NCBI GenBank assembly: GCA_963995525.1
Contig: CAXEFP010000012.1
Coordinates: forward strand, 1,176,201-1,240,200
Reading direction: 5' to 3'
Origin: Escarpia spicata
Lineage: Eukaryota; Annelida; Polychaeta; Sabellida; Siboglinidae
DNA length: 64,000 bases
The translations under genes and the position numbers were made by a program. The notes under the pieces were generated by a model, which did no database searches, had not been told where the DNA came from, and worked only from the letters and a program-made list of their open reading frames with translations. This document shows positions 1 through 10,758 of this stretch, piece after piece; the stretch's first letter is position 1; the number at the start of each line of letters is the position of its first letter.

Positions 1-65
1 TGATATCAATCTAGCCTTCTTGAAGATTTGTAACATGCAAAACATATATTTGGGGTAAGACCACA

Positions 66-77
66 GTAAGAATCCTT
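66..77. other. Polymorphic BamHI palindrome region of the unit
   Basis: Unit positions 66 and 70-71 define four main left-half states: G66 with GA (CAGTAAGAATCC), T66 with GG (TTAAGGATCC), T66 with AG (TTAAAGATCC), and T66 with AT (TTAAATATCC). A rarer state is CAGTAAGGATCC. The GG states form the 10 bp palindrome AAGGATCCTT, which holds a BamHI site; the others break it. The AT state travels with T at position 95 (GCATTA for GCACTA). These states mark which unit lineage is present and were used to define the higher-order repeats. Confidence 0.9.
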
Positions 78-233
78 CCGCCGAAAAAAGTGCACTACAA
101 ATACCGTTTTGCTGTGATATGCATTAATTTGTTTCGAACATTTTGACATGGGACATGTTTGTCTCGTGAGTACTGAATGTACTGCTGCTTTAGACAAGAT
201 AAAACATCAAATGGGGATGAGTTTTAACACCTA

Positions 234-267
234 TAACTTACGTAATATGTTCTTGTAACTTACGTGA
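234..267. promoter_or_regulatory. Near-invariant unit core with two TAACTTACGT repeats
   Basis: Within every unit this stretch carries TAACTTACGT twice, at unit positions 234-243 and 256-265, exactly 22 bp apart. The first lies in the perfect palindrome TTACGTAA (238-245), the second in TTACGTGA (260-267). Reading all units I found only one substitution inside 234-267 (G255 to A in the unit at 29340), while the flanks at 226-233 and 268-276 vary. The ACGT core is known from bZIP-type binding sites, and a 22 bp spacing would put both on the same helix face. Protein binding is my inference; the conservation could also be chance or an effect of gene conversion. Confidence 0.45.
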
Positions 268-3200
268 CGGGGATAAAACGGTAACATGCATTCCCATTTG
301 GGGTTAATCTAGTTATGTGTGTAGCTTGATATCAATCTAGCCTTCGTGAAGATTTGTAACATGCAAATCATCTAATTGGGATAAGACCACATTAAGGATC
401 CTTCCGCCGAAAAAAGTGCACTACAAATACCGTTTTGCTGTGATATGCATTAATTTGTTTCGAACACTTTGACATGGGACATGTTTGTCTCGTGAGTACT
501 GAATGTACTGCTGCTTTAGATAAGAAAAAACTTCAAATGGGGATTAGTTTTCACACCTATAACTTACGTAATATGTTCTTGTAACTTACGTGACGGAGAT
601 AGAACGGTAACATGCATTCCAATTTGTGATTAATCTAGTTATGTGTGTAGCTTGATATCAATCTAGCCTTCGTGAAGATTTGTAACATGCATAACATCTA
701 TTTGGGGTAAGACCACATTAAAGATCCTTCCGCCGAAAAAAGTGCACTACAAATACCGTTTTGCTGTGATATGCATTAATTTTTTTCGAACACTTTGATA
801 TGGGACATGTTTGTCTCGTGAGTACTGAAGGTACTGCTGCTTTAGACAAGAAAAAACTTCAAATGGGGATGAGTTTTCACACCTATAACTTACGTAATAT
901 GTTCTTGTAACTTACGTGACGGGGATAAAACGGTAACATGCATTCCCATTTGGGGTTAATCTAGTTATGTGTGTAGCTTGATATCAATCTAGCCTTCGTG
1001 AAGATTTGTAACATGCAAAACATCTATTTGGGGTAAGACCACAGTAAGGATCCTTCCGCCGAAAAAAGTGCACTACAAATACCGTTTTGCTGTGATATGC
1101 ATTAATTTTTTTCGAACACTTTGATATGGGACATGTTTGTCTCGTGAGTACTGAAGGTACTGCTGCTTTAGACAAGAAAAAACTTCAAATGGGGATGAGT
1201 TTTCATACCTATAACTTACGTAATATGTTCTTGTAACTTACGTGACGGGGATAAAACGGTAACATGCATTCCCATTTGGGGTTAATCTAATTATGTGTGT
1301 AGCTTGATATCAATCTAGCCTTCGTGAAGATTTGTAACATGCAAAACATCTATTTGGGGTAAGACCACATTAAGGATCCTTCCGCCGAAAAAAGTGCAAT
1401 ACAAATACCGTTTTGCTGTGATATGCATTAATTGTTTTCGAACATTTTGACATGGGACATGTTTGTCTCGTGAGTACTGAATGTACTGCTGCTTTAGACA
1501 AGATAAAACATCAAATGGGGATGAGTTTTCACACCTATAACTTACGTAATATGTTCTTGTAACTTACGTGACGGGGATAAAACGGTAACATGCATTCCCA
1601 TTTGGGGTTAATCTAGTTATGTGTGTAGCTTGATATAAATCTAGCCTTCGTGAAGATTTGTAACATGCAAATCATCTATTTGGGATAAGACCACATTAAG
1701 GATCCTTCCGCCGAAAAAAGTGCACTACAAATACCGTTTTGCTGTGATATGCATTAATTTTTTTCGAACACTTTGACATGGGACATGTTTGTCTCGTGAG
1801 TACTGAATGTACTGCTGCTTTAGATAAGAAAAAACTTCAAATGGGGATTAGTTTTCACACCTATAACTTACGTAATATGTTCTTGTAACTTACGTGACGG
1901 AGATATAACGGTAACATGCATTCCCATTTGTGATTAATCTAGTTATGTGTGTAGCTTGATATCAATCTAGCCTTCTTGAAGATTTGTAACATGCAAAACA
2001 TATATTTGGGGTAAGACCACAGTAAGAATCCTTCCGCCGAAAAAAGTGCACTACAAATACCGTTTTGCTGTGATATGCATTAATTTGTTTCGAACATTTT
2101 GACATGGGACATGTTTGTCTCGTGAGTACTGAATGTACTGCTGCTTTAGACAAGATAAAACATCAAATGGGGATGAGTTTTCACACCTATAACTTACGTA
2201 ATATGTTCTTGTAACTTACGTGACGGGGATAAAACGGTAACATGCATTCCCATTTGGGGTTAATCTAGTTATACGTGTAGCTTGATATCAATCTAGCCTT
2301 CGTGAAGATTTGTAACATGCAAAACATCTATTTGGGGTAAGACCACATTAAATATCCTTCCGCCGAAAAAAGTGCATTACAAATACCGTTTTGCTGTGAT
2401 ATGTATTAATTTTTTTCGAACACTTTGATATGGGACATGTTTGTCTAGTGAGTACTGAAGGTACTGCTGCTTTAGACAAGAAAAAACTTCAAATGGGGAT
2501 GAGTTTTCACACCTATAACTTACGTAATATGTTCTTGTAACTTACGTGACGGGGATAAAACGGTAACATGCATTCCCATTTGGGGTTAATCTAGTTATGT
2601 GTGTAGCTTGATATCAATCTAGCCTTCGTGAAGATTTGTAACATGCATAACATCTATTTGGGGTAAGAAAACATTAAAGATCCTTCCGCCGAAAAAAGTG
2701 CACTACAAATACCGTTTTGCTGTGATATGCATTAATTTTTTTCGAACATTTTGACATGGGACATGTTTGTCTCGTGAGTACTGAATGTACTGCTGCTTTA
2801 GATAAGAAAAAACTTCAAATGGGGATTAGTTTTCACACCTATAACTTACGTAATATGTTCTTGTAACTTACGTGACGGAGATAGAACGGATACATGCATT
2901 CCCATTTGTGATTAATCTAGTTATGTGTGTAGCTTGATATCAATCTAGCCTTCGTGAAGATTTGTAACATACAAAACATATATTTGGGGTAAGACCACAT
3001 TAAGGATCCTTCCGCCGAAAAAAGTGCACTACAAATACCGTTTTGCTGTGATATGCATTAATTTTTTTCGAACACTTTGACATGGGACATGTTTGTCTCG
3101 TGAGTACTGAATGTACTGCTGCTTTAGATAAGAAAAAACTTCAAATGGGGATTAGTTTTCACACCTATAACTTACGTAATATGTTCTTGTAACTTACGTG

Positions 3201-4564
3201 ACGGAGATAGAACGGTAACATGCATTCCCATTTGTGATTAATCTAGTTATGTGTGTAGCTTGATATCAATCTAGCCTTCGTGAAGATTTGTAACATGCAT
3301 AACATCTATTTGGGGTAAGACCACATTAAAGATCCTTCCGCCGAAAAAAGTGCACTACAAATACCGTTTTGCTGTGATATGCATTAATTTTTTTCGAACA
3401 CTTTGATATGGGACATGTTTGTCTCGTGAGTACTGAAGGTACTGCTGCTTTAGACAAGAAAAAACTTCAAATGGGGATGAGTTTTCATACCTATAACTTA
3501 CGTAATATGTTCTTGTAACTTACGTGATGGGGATAAAACGGTAACATGCATTCCCATTTGGGGTTAATCTAGTTATGTGTGTAGCTTGATATCAATCTAG
3601 CCTTCGTGAAGATTTGTAACATGCAAAACATCTATTTGGGGTAAGACCACATTAAATATCCTTCCGCCGAAAAAAGTGCATTACAAATACCGTTTTGCTG
3701 TGATATGCATTAATTTTTTTCGAACACTTTGATATGGGACATGTTTGTCTCGTGAGTACTGAAGGTACTGCTGCTTTAGACAAGAAAAATCTTCAAATGG
3801 GGATGAGTTTTCATACTTATAACTTACGTAATATGTTCTTGTAACTTACGTGACGGGGATAAAACGGTAACATGCATTCCCATTTGGGGTTAATCTAATT
3901 ATGTGTGTAGCTTGATATCAATCTAGCCTTCGTGAAGATTTGTAACATGCAAAACATCTATTTGGGGTAAGACCACATTAAGGATCCTTCCGCCGAAAAA
4001 AGTGCAATACAAATACCGTTTTGCTGTGATATGCATTAATTGTTTTCGAACATTTTGACATGGGACATGTTTGTCTCGTGAGTACTGAATGTACTGCTGC
4101 TTTAGACAAGATAAAACATCAAATGGGGATGAGTTTTCACACCTATAACTTACGTAATATGTTCTTGTAACTTACGTGACGGGGATAAAACGGTAACATG
4201 CATTCCCATTTGGGGTTAATCTAGTTATGTGTGTAGCTTGATATAAATCTAGCCTTCGTGAAGATTTGTAACATGCAAATCATCTATTTGGGATAAGACC
4301 ACATTAAGGATCCTTCCGCCGAAAAAAGTGCACTACAAATACCGTTTTGCTGTGATATGCATTAATTTTTTTCGAACACTTTGACATGGGACATGTTTGT
4401 CTCGTGAGTACTGAATGTACTGCTGCTTTAGATAAGAAAAAACTTCAAATGGGGATTAGTTTTCACACCTATAACTTACGTAATATGTTCTTGTAACTTA
4501 CGTGACGGAGATAGAACGGTAACATGCATTCCCATTTGTGATTAATCTAGTTATGTGTGTAGCT

Positions 4565-7500
4565 TGATATCAATCTAGCCTTCTTGAAGATTTGTAACAT
4601 GCAAAACATATATTTGGGGTAAGACCACAGTAAGAATCCTTCCGCCGAAAAAAGTGCACTACAAATACCGTTTTGCTGTGATATGCATTAATTTGTTTCG
4701 AACATTTTGACATGGGACATGTTTGTCTCGTGAGTACTGAATGTACTGCTGCTTTAGACAAGATAAAACATCAAATGGGGATGAGTTTTCACACCTATAA
4801 CTTACGTAATATGTTCTTGTAACTTACGTGACGGGGATAAAACGGTAACATGCATTCCCATTTGGGGTTAATCTAGTTATGTGTGTAGCTTGATATCAAT
4901 CTAGCCTTCGTGAAGATTTGTAACATGCAAATCATCTAATTGGGATAAGACCACATTAAGGATCCTTCCGCCGAAAAAAGTGCACTACAAATACCGTTTT
5001 GCTGTGATATGCATTAATTTGTTTCGAACACTTTGACATGGGACATGTTTGTCTCGTGAGTACTGAATGTACTGCTGCTTTAGATAAGAAAAAACTTCAA
5101 ATGGGGATTAGTTTTCACACCTATAACTTACGTAATATGTTCTTGTAACTTACGTGACGGAGATAGAACGGTAACATGCATTCCAATTTGTGATTAATCT
5201 AGTTATGTGTGTAGCTTGATATCAATCTAGCCTTCGTGAAGATTTGTAACATGCATAACATCTATTTGGGGTAAGACCACATTAAAGATCCTTCCGCCGA
5301 AAAAAGTGCACTACAAATACCGTTTTGCTGTGATATGCATTAATTTTTTTCGAACACTTTGATATGGGACATGTTTGTCTCGTGAGTACTGAAGGTACTG
5401 CTGCTTTAGACAAGAAAAAACTTCAAATGGGGATGAGTTTTCACACCTATAACTTACGTAATATGTTCTTGTAACTTACGTGACGGGGATAAAACGGTAA
5501 CATGCATTCCCATTTGGGGTTAATTTAGTTATGTGTGTAGCTTGATATCAATCTAGCCTTCGTGAAGATTTGTAACATGCAAAACATCTATTTGGGGTAA
5601 GACCACAGTAAGGATCCTTCCGCCGAAAAAAGTGCACTACAAATACCGTTTTGCTGTGATATGCATTAATTTTTTTCGAACACTTTGATATGGGACATGT
5701 TTGTCTCGTGAGTACTGAAGGTACTGCTGCTTTAGACAAGAAAAAACTTCAAATGGGGATGAGTTTTCATACCTATAACTTACGTAATATGTTCTTGTAA
5801 CTTACGTGACGGGGATAAAACGGTAACATGCATTCCCATTTGGGGTTAATCTAATTATGTGTGTAGCTTGATATCAATCTAGCCTTCGTGAAGATTTGTA
5901 ACATGCAAAACATCTATTTGGGGTAAGACCACATTAAGGATCCTTCCGCCGAAAAAAGTGCAATACAAATACCGTTTTGCTGTGATATGCATTAATTGTT
6001 TTCGAACATTTTGACATGGGACATGTTTGTCTCGTGAGTACTGAATGTACTGCTGCTTTAGACAAGATAAAACATCAAATGGGGATGAGTTTTCACACCT
6101 ATAACTTACGTAATATGTTCTTGTAACTTACGTGACGGGGATAAAACGGTAACATGCATTCCCATTTGGGGTTAATCTAGTTATGTGTGTAGCTTGATAT
6201 AAATCTAGCCTTCGTGAAGATTTGTAACATGCAAATCATCTATTTGGGATAAGACCACATTAAGGATCCTTCCGCCGAAAAAAGTGCACTACAAATACCG
6301 TTTTGCTGTGATATGCATTAATTTTTTTCGAACACTTTGACATGGGACATGTTTGTCTCGTGAGTACTGAATGTACTGCTGCTTTAGATAAGAAAAAACT
6401 TCAAATGGGGATTAGTTTTCACACCTATAACTTACGTAATATGTTCTTGTAACTTACGTGACGGAGATATAACGGTAACATGCATTCCCATTTGTGATTA
6501 ATCTAGTTATGTGTGTAGCTTGATATCAATCTAGCCTTCTTGAAGATTTGTAACATGCAAAACATATATTTGGGGTAAGACCACAGTAAGAATCCTTCCG
6601 CCGAAAAAAGTGCACTACAAATACCGTTTTGCTGTGATATGCATTAATTTGTTTCGAACATTTTGACATGGGACATGTTTGTCTCGTGAGTACTGAATGT
6701 ACTGCTGCTTTAGACAAGATAAAACATCAAATGGGGATGAGTTTTCACACCTATAACTTACGTAATATGTTCTTGTAACTTACGTGACGGGGATAAAACG
6801 GTAACATGCATTCCCATTTGGGGTTAATCTAGTTATACGTGTAGCTTGATATCAATCTAGCCTTCGTGAAGATTTGTAACATGCAAAACATCTATTTGGG
6901 GTAAGACCACATTAAATATCCTTCCGCCGAAAAAAGTGCATTACAAATACCGTTTTGCTGTGATATGTATTAATTTTTTTCGAACACTTTGATATGGGAC
7001 ATGTTTGTCTAGTGAGTACTGAAGGTACTGCTGCTTTAGACAAGAAAAAACTTCAAATGGGGATGAGTTTTCACACCTATAACTTACGTAATATGTTCTT
7101 GTAACTTACGTGACGGGGATAAAACGGTAACATGCATTCCCATTTGGGGTTAATCTAGTTATGTGTGTAGCTTGATATCAATCTAGCCTTCGTGAAGATT
7201 TGTAACATACAAAACATATATTTGGGGTAAGACCACATTAAGGATCCTTCCGCCGAAAAAAGTGCACTACAAATACCGTTTTGCTGTGATATGCATTAAT
7301 TTTTTTCGAACACTTTGACATGGGACATGTTTGTCTCGTGAGTACTGAATGTACTGCTGCTTTAGATAAGAAAAAACTTCAAATGGGGATTAGTTTTCAC
7401 ACCTATAACTTACGTAATATGTTCTTGTAACTTACGTGACGGAGATAGAACGGTAACATGCATTCCCATTTGTGATTAATCTAGTTATGTGTGTAGCTTG

Positions 7501-7824
7501 ATATCAATCTAGCCTTCGTGAAGATTTGTAACATGCATAACATCTATTTGGGGTAAGACCACATTAAAGATCCTTCCGCCGAAAAAAGTGCACTACAAAT
7601 ACCGTTTTGCTGTGATATGCATTAATTTTTTTCGAACACTTTGATATGGGACATGTTTGTCTCGTGAGTACTGAAGGTACTGCTGCTTTAGACAAGAAAA
7701 AACTTCAAATGGGGATGAGTTTTCATACCTATAACTTACGTAATATGTTCTTGTAACTTACGTGATGGGGATAAAACGGTAACATGCATTCCCATTTGGG
7801 GTTAATCTAGTTATGTGTGTAGCT
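4565..7824. repeat. 14-unit higher-order repeat, copy 2, shortened (m15-m24)
   Basis: m15-m22 reproduce m1-m8 marker by marker, including TAATTGGGA, TGATATAAAT, ATACGTG and GTCTAGTG. I noticed only two base differences over these 2,608 bp (C versus A at unit position 226 of m1/m15, and TAATTTAG near 5524). m23 and m24 match m10 and m11, so the equivalent of m9 is missing at the 7172/7173 junction. The match stops at m24; m25 is no longer like m12 but like m32 of the next block. The copy therefore keeps 10 of 14 units. Confidence 0.82.
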
Positions 7825-8476
7825 TGATATCAATCTAGCCTTCGTGAAGATTTGTAACATGCAAAACATCTATTTGGGGTAAGACCACATTAAGGATCCT
7901 TCCGCCGAAAAAAGTGCACTACAAATACCGTTTTGCTGTGATATGCATTAATTTTTTTCGAACATTTTGACATGGGACATGTTTGTCTCGTGAGTACTGA
8001 ATGTACTGCTGCTTTAGACAAGATAAAACATCAAATGGGGATGAGTTTTCACACCTATAACTTACGTAATATGTTCTTGTAACTTACGTGACGGGGATAA
8101 AACGGTAACATGCATTCCCATTTGGGGTTAATCTAGTTATGTGTGTAGCTTGATATCAATCTAGCCTTCGTGAAGATTTGTAACATGCAAATCATCTATT
8201 TGGGATAAGACCACATTAAGGATCCTTCCGCCGAAAAAAGTGCACTACAAATACCGTTTTGCTGTGATATGCATTAATTTTTTTCGAACACTTTGACATG
8301 GGACATGTTTGTCTCGTGAGTACTGAATGTACTGCTGCTTTAGATAAGAAAAAACTTCAAATGGGGATTAGTTTTCACACCTATAACTTACGTAATATGT
8401 TCTTGTAACTTACGTGACGGAGATAGAACGGTAACATGCATTCCCATTTGTGATTAATCTAGTTATGTGTGTAGCT
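6521..8476. repeat. 6-unit segment bridging the 14-unit and 7-unit repeats (m21-m26)
   Basis: These six units line up with the 7-unit repeat that follows if its third unit is absent: m21, m22, m23, m24, m25 and m26 correspond to m27, m28, m30, m31, m32 and m33. Shared markers are CATACAAAA (m23/m30), GTGATGGGG (m24/m31), a P unit with TTAAGGATCC (m25/m32), and AAATCATC with TTGGGA (m26/m33). The segment also overlaps the end of the shortened 14-unit copy, so it is the junction where one organisation passes into the other. Confidence 0.75.
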
Positions 8477-10758
8477 TGATATCAATCTAGCCTTCTTGAA
8501 GATTTGTAACATGCAAAACATCTATTTGGGGTAAGACCACAGTAAGAATCCTTCCGCCGAAAAAAGTGCACTACAAATACCGTTTTGCTGTGATATGCAT
8601 TAATTTGTTTCGAACATTTTGACATGGGACATGTTTGTCTCGTGAGTACTGAATGTACTGCTGCTTTAGACAAGATAAAACATCAAATGGGGATGAGTTT
8701 TCACACCTATAACTTACGTAATATGTTCTTGTAACTTACGTGACGGGGATAAAACGGTAACATGCATTCCCATTTGGGGTTAATCTAGTTATGTGTGTAG
8801 CTTGATATCAATCTAGCCTTCGTGAAGATTTGTAACATGCAAAACATCTATTTGGGGTAAGACCACATTAAATATCCTTCCGCCGAAAAAAGTGCATTAC
8901 AAATACCGTTTTGCTGTGATATGCATTAATTTTTTTCGAACACTTTGATATGGGACATGTTTGTCTCGTGAGTACTGAAGGTACTGCTGCTTTAGACAAG
9001 AAAAAACTTCAAATGGGGATGAGTTTTCACACCTATAACTTACGTAATATGTTCTTGTAACTTACGTGACGGGGATAAAACGGTAACATGCATTCCCATT
9101 TGGGGTTAATCTAGTTATGTGTGTAGCTTGATATCAATCTAGCCTTCGTGAAGATTTGTAACATGCATAACATCTATTTGGGGTAAGAACACATTAAAGA
9201 TCCTTCCGCCGAAAAAAGTGCACTACAAATACCGTTTTGCTGTGATATGCATTAATTTTTTTCGAACATTTTGACATGGGACATGTTTGTCTCGTGAGTA
9301 CTGAATGTACTGCTGCTTTAGATAAGAAAAAACTTCAAATGGGGATTAGTTTTCACACCTATAACTTACGTAATATGTTCTTGTAACTTACGTGACGGAG
9401 ATAGAACGGTAACATGCATTCCCATTTGTGATTAATCTAGTTATGTGTGTAGCTTGATATCAATCTAGCCTTCGTGAAGATTTGTAACATACAAAACATA
9501 TATTTGGGGTAAGACCACATTAAGGATCCTTCCGCCGAAAAAAGTGCACTACAAATACCGTTTTGCTGTGATATGCATTAATTTTGTTCGAACACTTTGA
9601 CATGGGACATGTTTGTCTCGTGAGTACTGAATGTACTGCTGCTTTAGATAAGAAAAAACTTCAAATGGGGATTAGTTTTCACACCTATAACTTACGTAAT
9701 ATGTTCTTGTAACTTACGTGACGGAGATAGAACGGTAACATGCATTCCCATTTGTGATTAATCTAGTTATGTGTGTAGCTTGATATCAATCTAGCCTTCG
9801 TGAAGATTTGTAACATGCATAACATCTATTTGGGGTAAGACCACATTAAAGATCCTTCCGCCGAAAAAAGTGCACTACAAATACCGTTTTGCTGTGATAT
9901 GCATTAATTTTTTTCGAACACTTTGATATGGGACATGTTTGTCTCGTGAGTACTGAAGGTACTGCTGCTTTAGACAAGAAAAAACTTCAAATGGGGATGA
10001 GTTTTCATACCTATAACTTACGTAATATGTTCTTGTAACTTACGTGATGGGGATAAAACGGTAACATGCATTCCCATTTGGGGTTAATCTAGTTATGTGT
10101 GTAGCTTGATATCAATCTAGCCTTCGTGAAGATTTGTAACATGCAAAACATCTATTTGGGGTAAGACCACATTAAGGATCCTTCCGCCGAAAAAAGTGCA
10201 CTACAAATACCGTTTTGCTGTGATATGCATTAATTTTTTTCGAACATTTTGACATGGGACATGTTTGTCTCGTGAGTACTGAATGTACTGCTGCTTTAGA
10301 CAAGATAAAACATCAAATGGGGATGAGTTTTCACACCTATAACTTACGTAATATGTTCTTGTAACTTACGTGACGGGGATAAAACGGTAACATGCATTCC
10401 CATTTGGGGTTAATCTAGTTATGTGTGTAGCTTGATATCAATCTAGCCTTCGTGAAGATTTGTAACATGCAAATCATCTATTTGGGATAAGACCACATTA
10501 AGGATCCTTCCGCCGAAAAAAGTGCACTACAAATACCGTTTTGCTGTGATATGCATTAATTTTTTTCGAACACTTTGACATGGGACATGTTTGTCTCGTG
10601 AGTACTGAATGTACTGCTGCTTTAGATAAGAAAAAACTTCAAATGGGGATTAGTTTTCACACCTATAACTTACGTAATATGTTCTTGTAACTTACGTGAC
10701 GGAGATAGAACGGTAACATGCATTCCCATTTGTGATTAATCTAGTTATGTGTGTAGCT
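8477..10758. repeat. 7-unit higher-order repeat, copy 1 (m27-m33, 2,282 bp)
   Basis: Order: P with CAGTAAGAATCC; R with TTAAATATCC and GCATTA; Q with TAACATC and AAGAACAC; Q with CATACAAAA and TTTTGTTCG; R with GTGATGGGG and CATACC; P with TTAAGGATCC; Q with AAATCATC and TTGGGA. The next 2,282 bp repeat this order exactly. The only difference I saw between the copies is T versus G at unit position 20 of the first unit (CTTCTT here). Confidence 0.9.

Larger units (their letters stand above)
1..326. repeat. Reference satellite unit (m1) with internal landmarks
   Basis: This is the coordinate reference for unit positions used in other entries. Landmarks are the palindrome TGATATCA at 1-8, a variable stretch at 37-71, a conserved stretch at 72-120 with an A6 tract at 84-89, ATGCAT at 119-124, a T-rich run at 127-134 ending in TTCGAA (133-138), ACATGT at 153-158, the class-diagnostic stretch 178-219, the near-invariant core 234-267, a second ATGCAT at 286-291, and the diagnostic GGGG/GTGA at 300-303. 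Hand count gives 55 C and 66 G, or 37% GC. The start point is arbitrary because the array is circularly permutable. m1 itself has A instead of C at position 226 and T instead of G at position 20. Confidence 0.95.
1..4564. repeat. 14-unit higher-order repeat, copy 1 (m1-m14)
   Basis: Class order by right half is P Q R R P Q, then P R Q Q R R P Q. The 14 units read as a 6-unit block (1-1956) and an 8-unit block (1957-4564) with related ends: m3-m6 match m11-m14 in order. Private markers are TAATTGGGA in m2, CTAATTATG after m4 and m12, GCAATA in m5 and m13, TGATATAAAT in m6 and m14, ATACGTG after m7, GTATTAAT and GTCTAGTG in m8, AAGAAAACATT in m9, and CATACAAAA in m10. The markers recur in the same order from 4565, which is what defines the repeat. 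Confidence 0.85.

Noticed and set aside
133..150. Possible CENP-B box starting at TTCG
   Set aside because: TTCGAACA is followed by sequence lacking the A and CGGG positions of the CENP-B box, and this stretch is variable between units.
6..197. Minus-strand 63-codon open frame, recurring in 26 units
   Set aside because: It starts at TTG, not ATG, recurs only as part of the satellite, and is closed in most units by T at position 66. No promoter, upstream context or known domain is visible. Not a gene.
1..326. Unit as an old dimer of a 163 bp repeat
   Set aside because: Apart from short shared words such as ATGCAT and GTAACATGCA, whose offsets disagree, the two halves show no consistent similarity by eye.
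1..326. RNA polymerase III promoter or tRNA-derived element in the unit
   Set aside because: No B-box-like GGTTCGANNCC or tRNA fold is recognisable, and there is no poly-A tail or target-site duplication as in a SINE.
1..326. Terminal inverted repeats of a transposon around the unit
   Set aside because: TGATATCA is a local palindrome only. Unit ends are not inverted copies of each other, and the start point is arbitrary in a tandem array.
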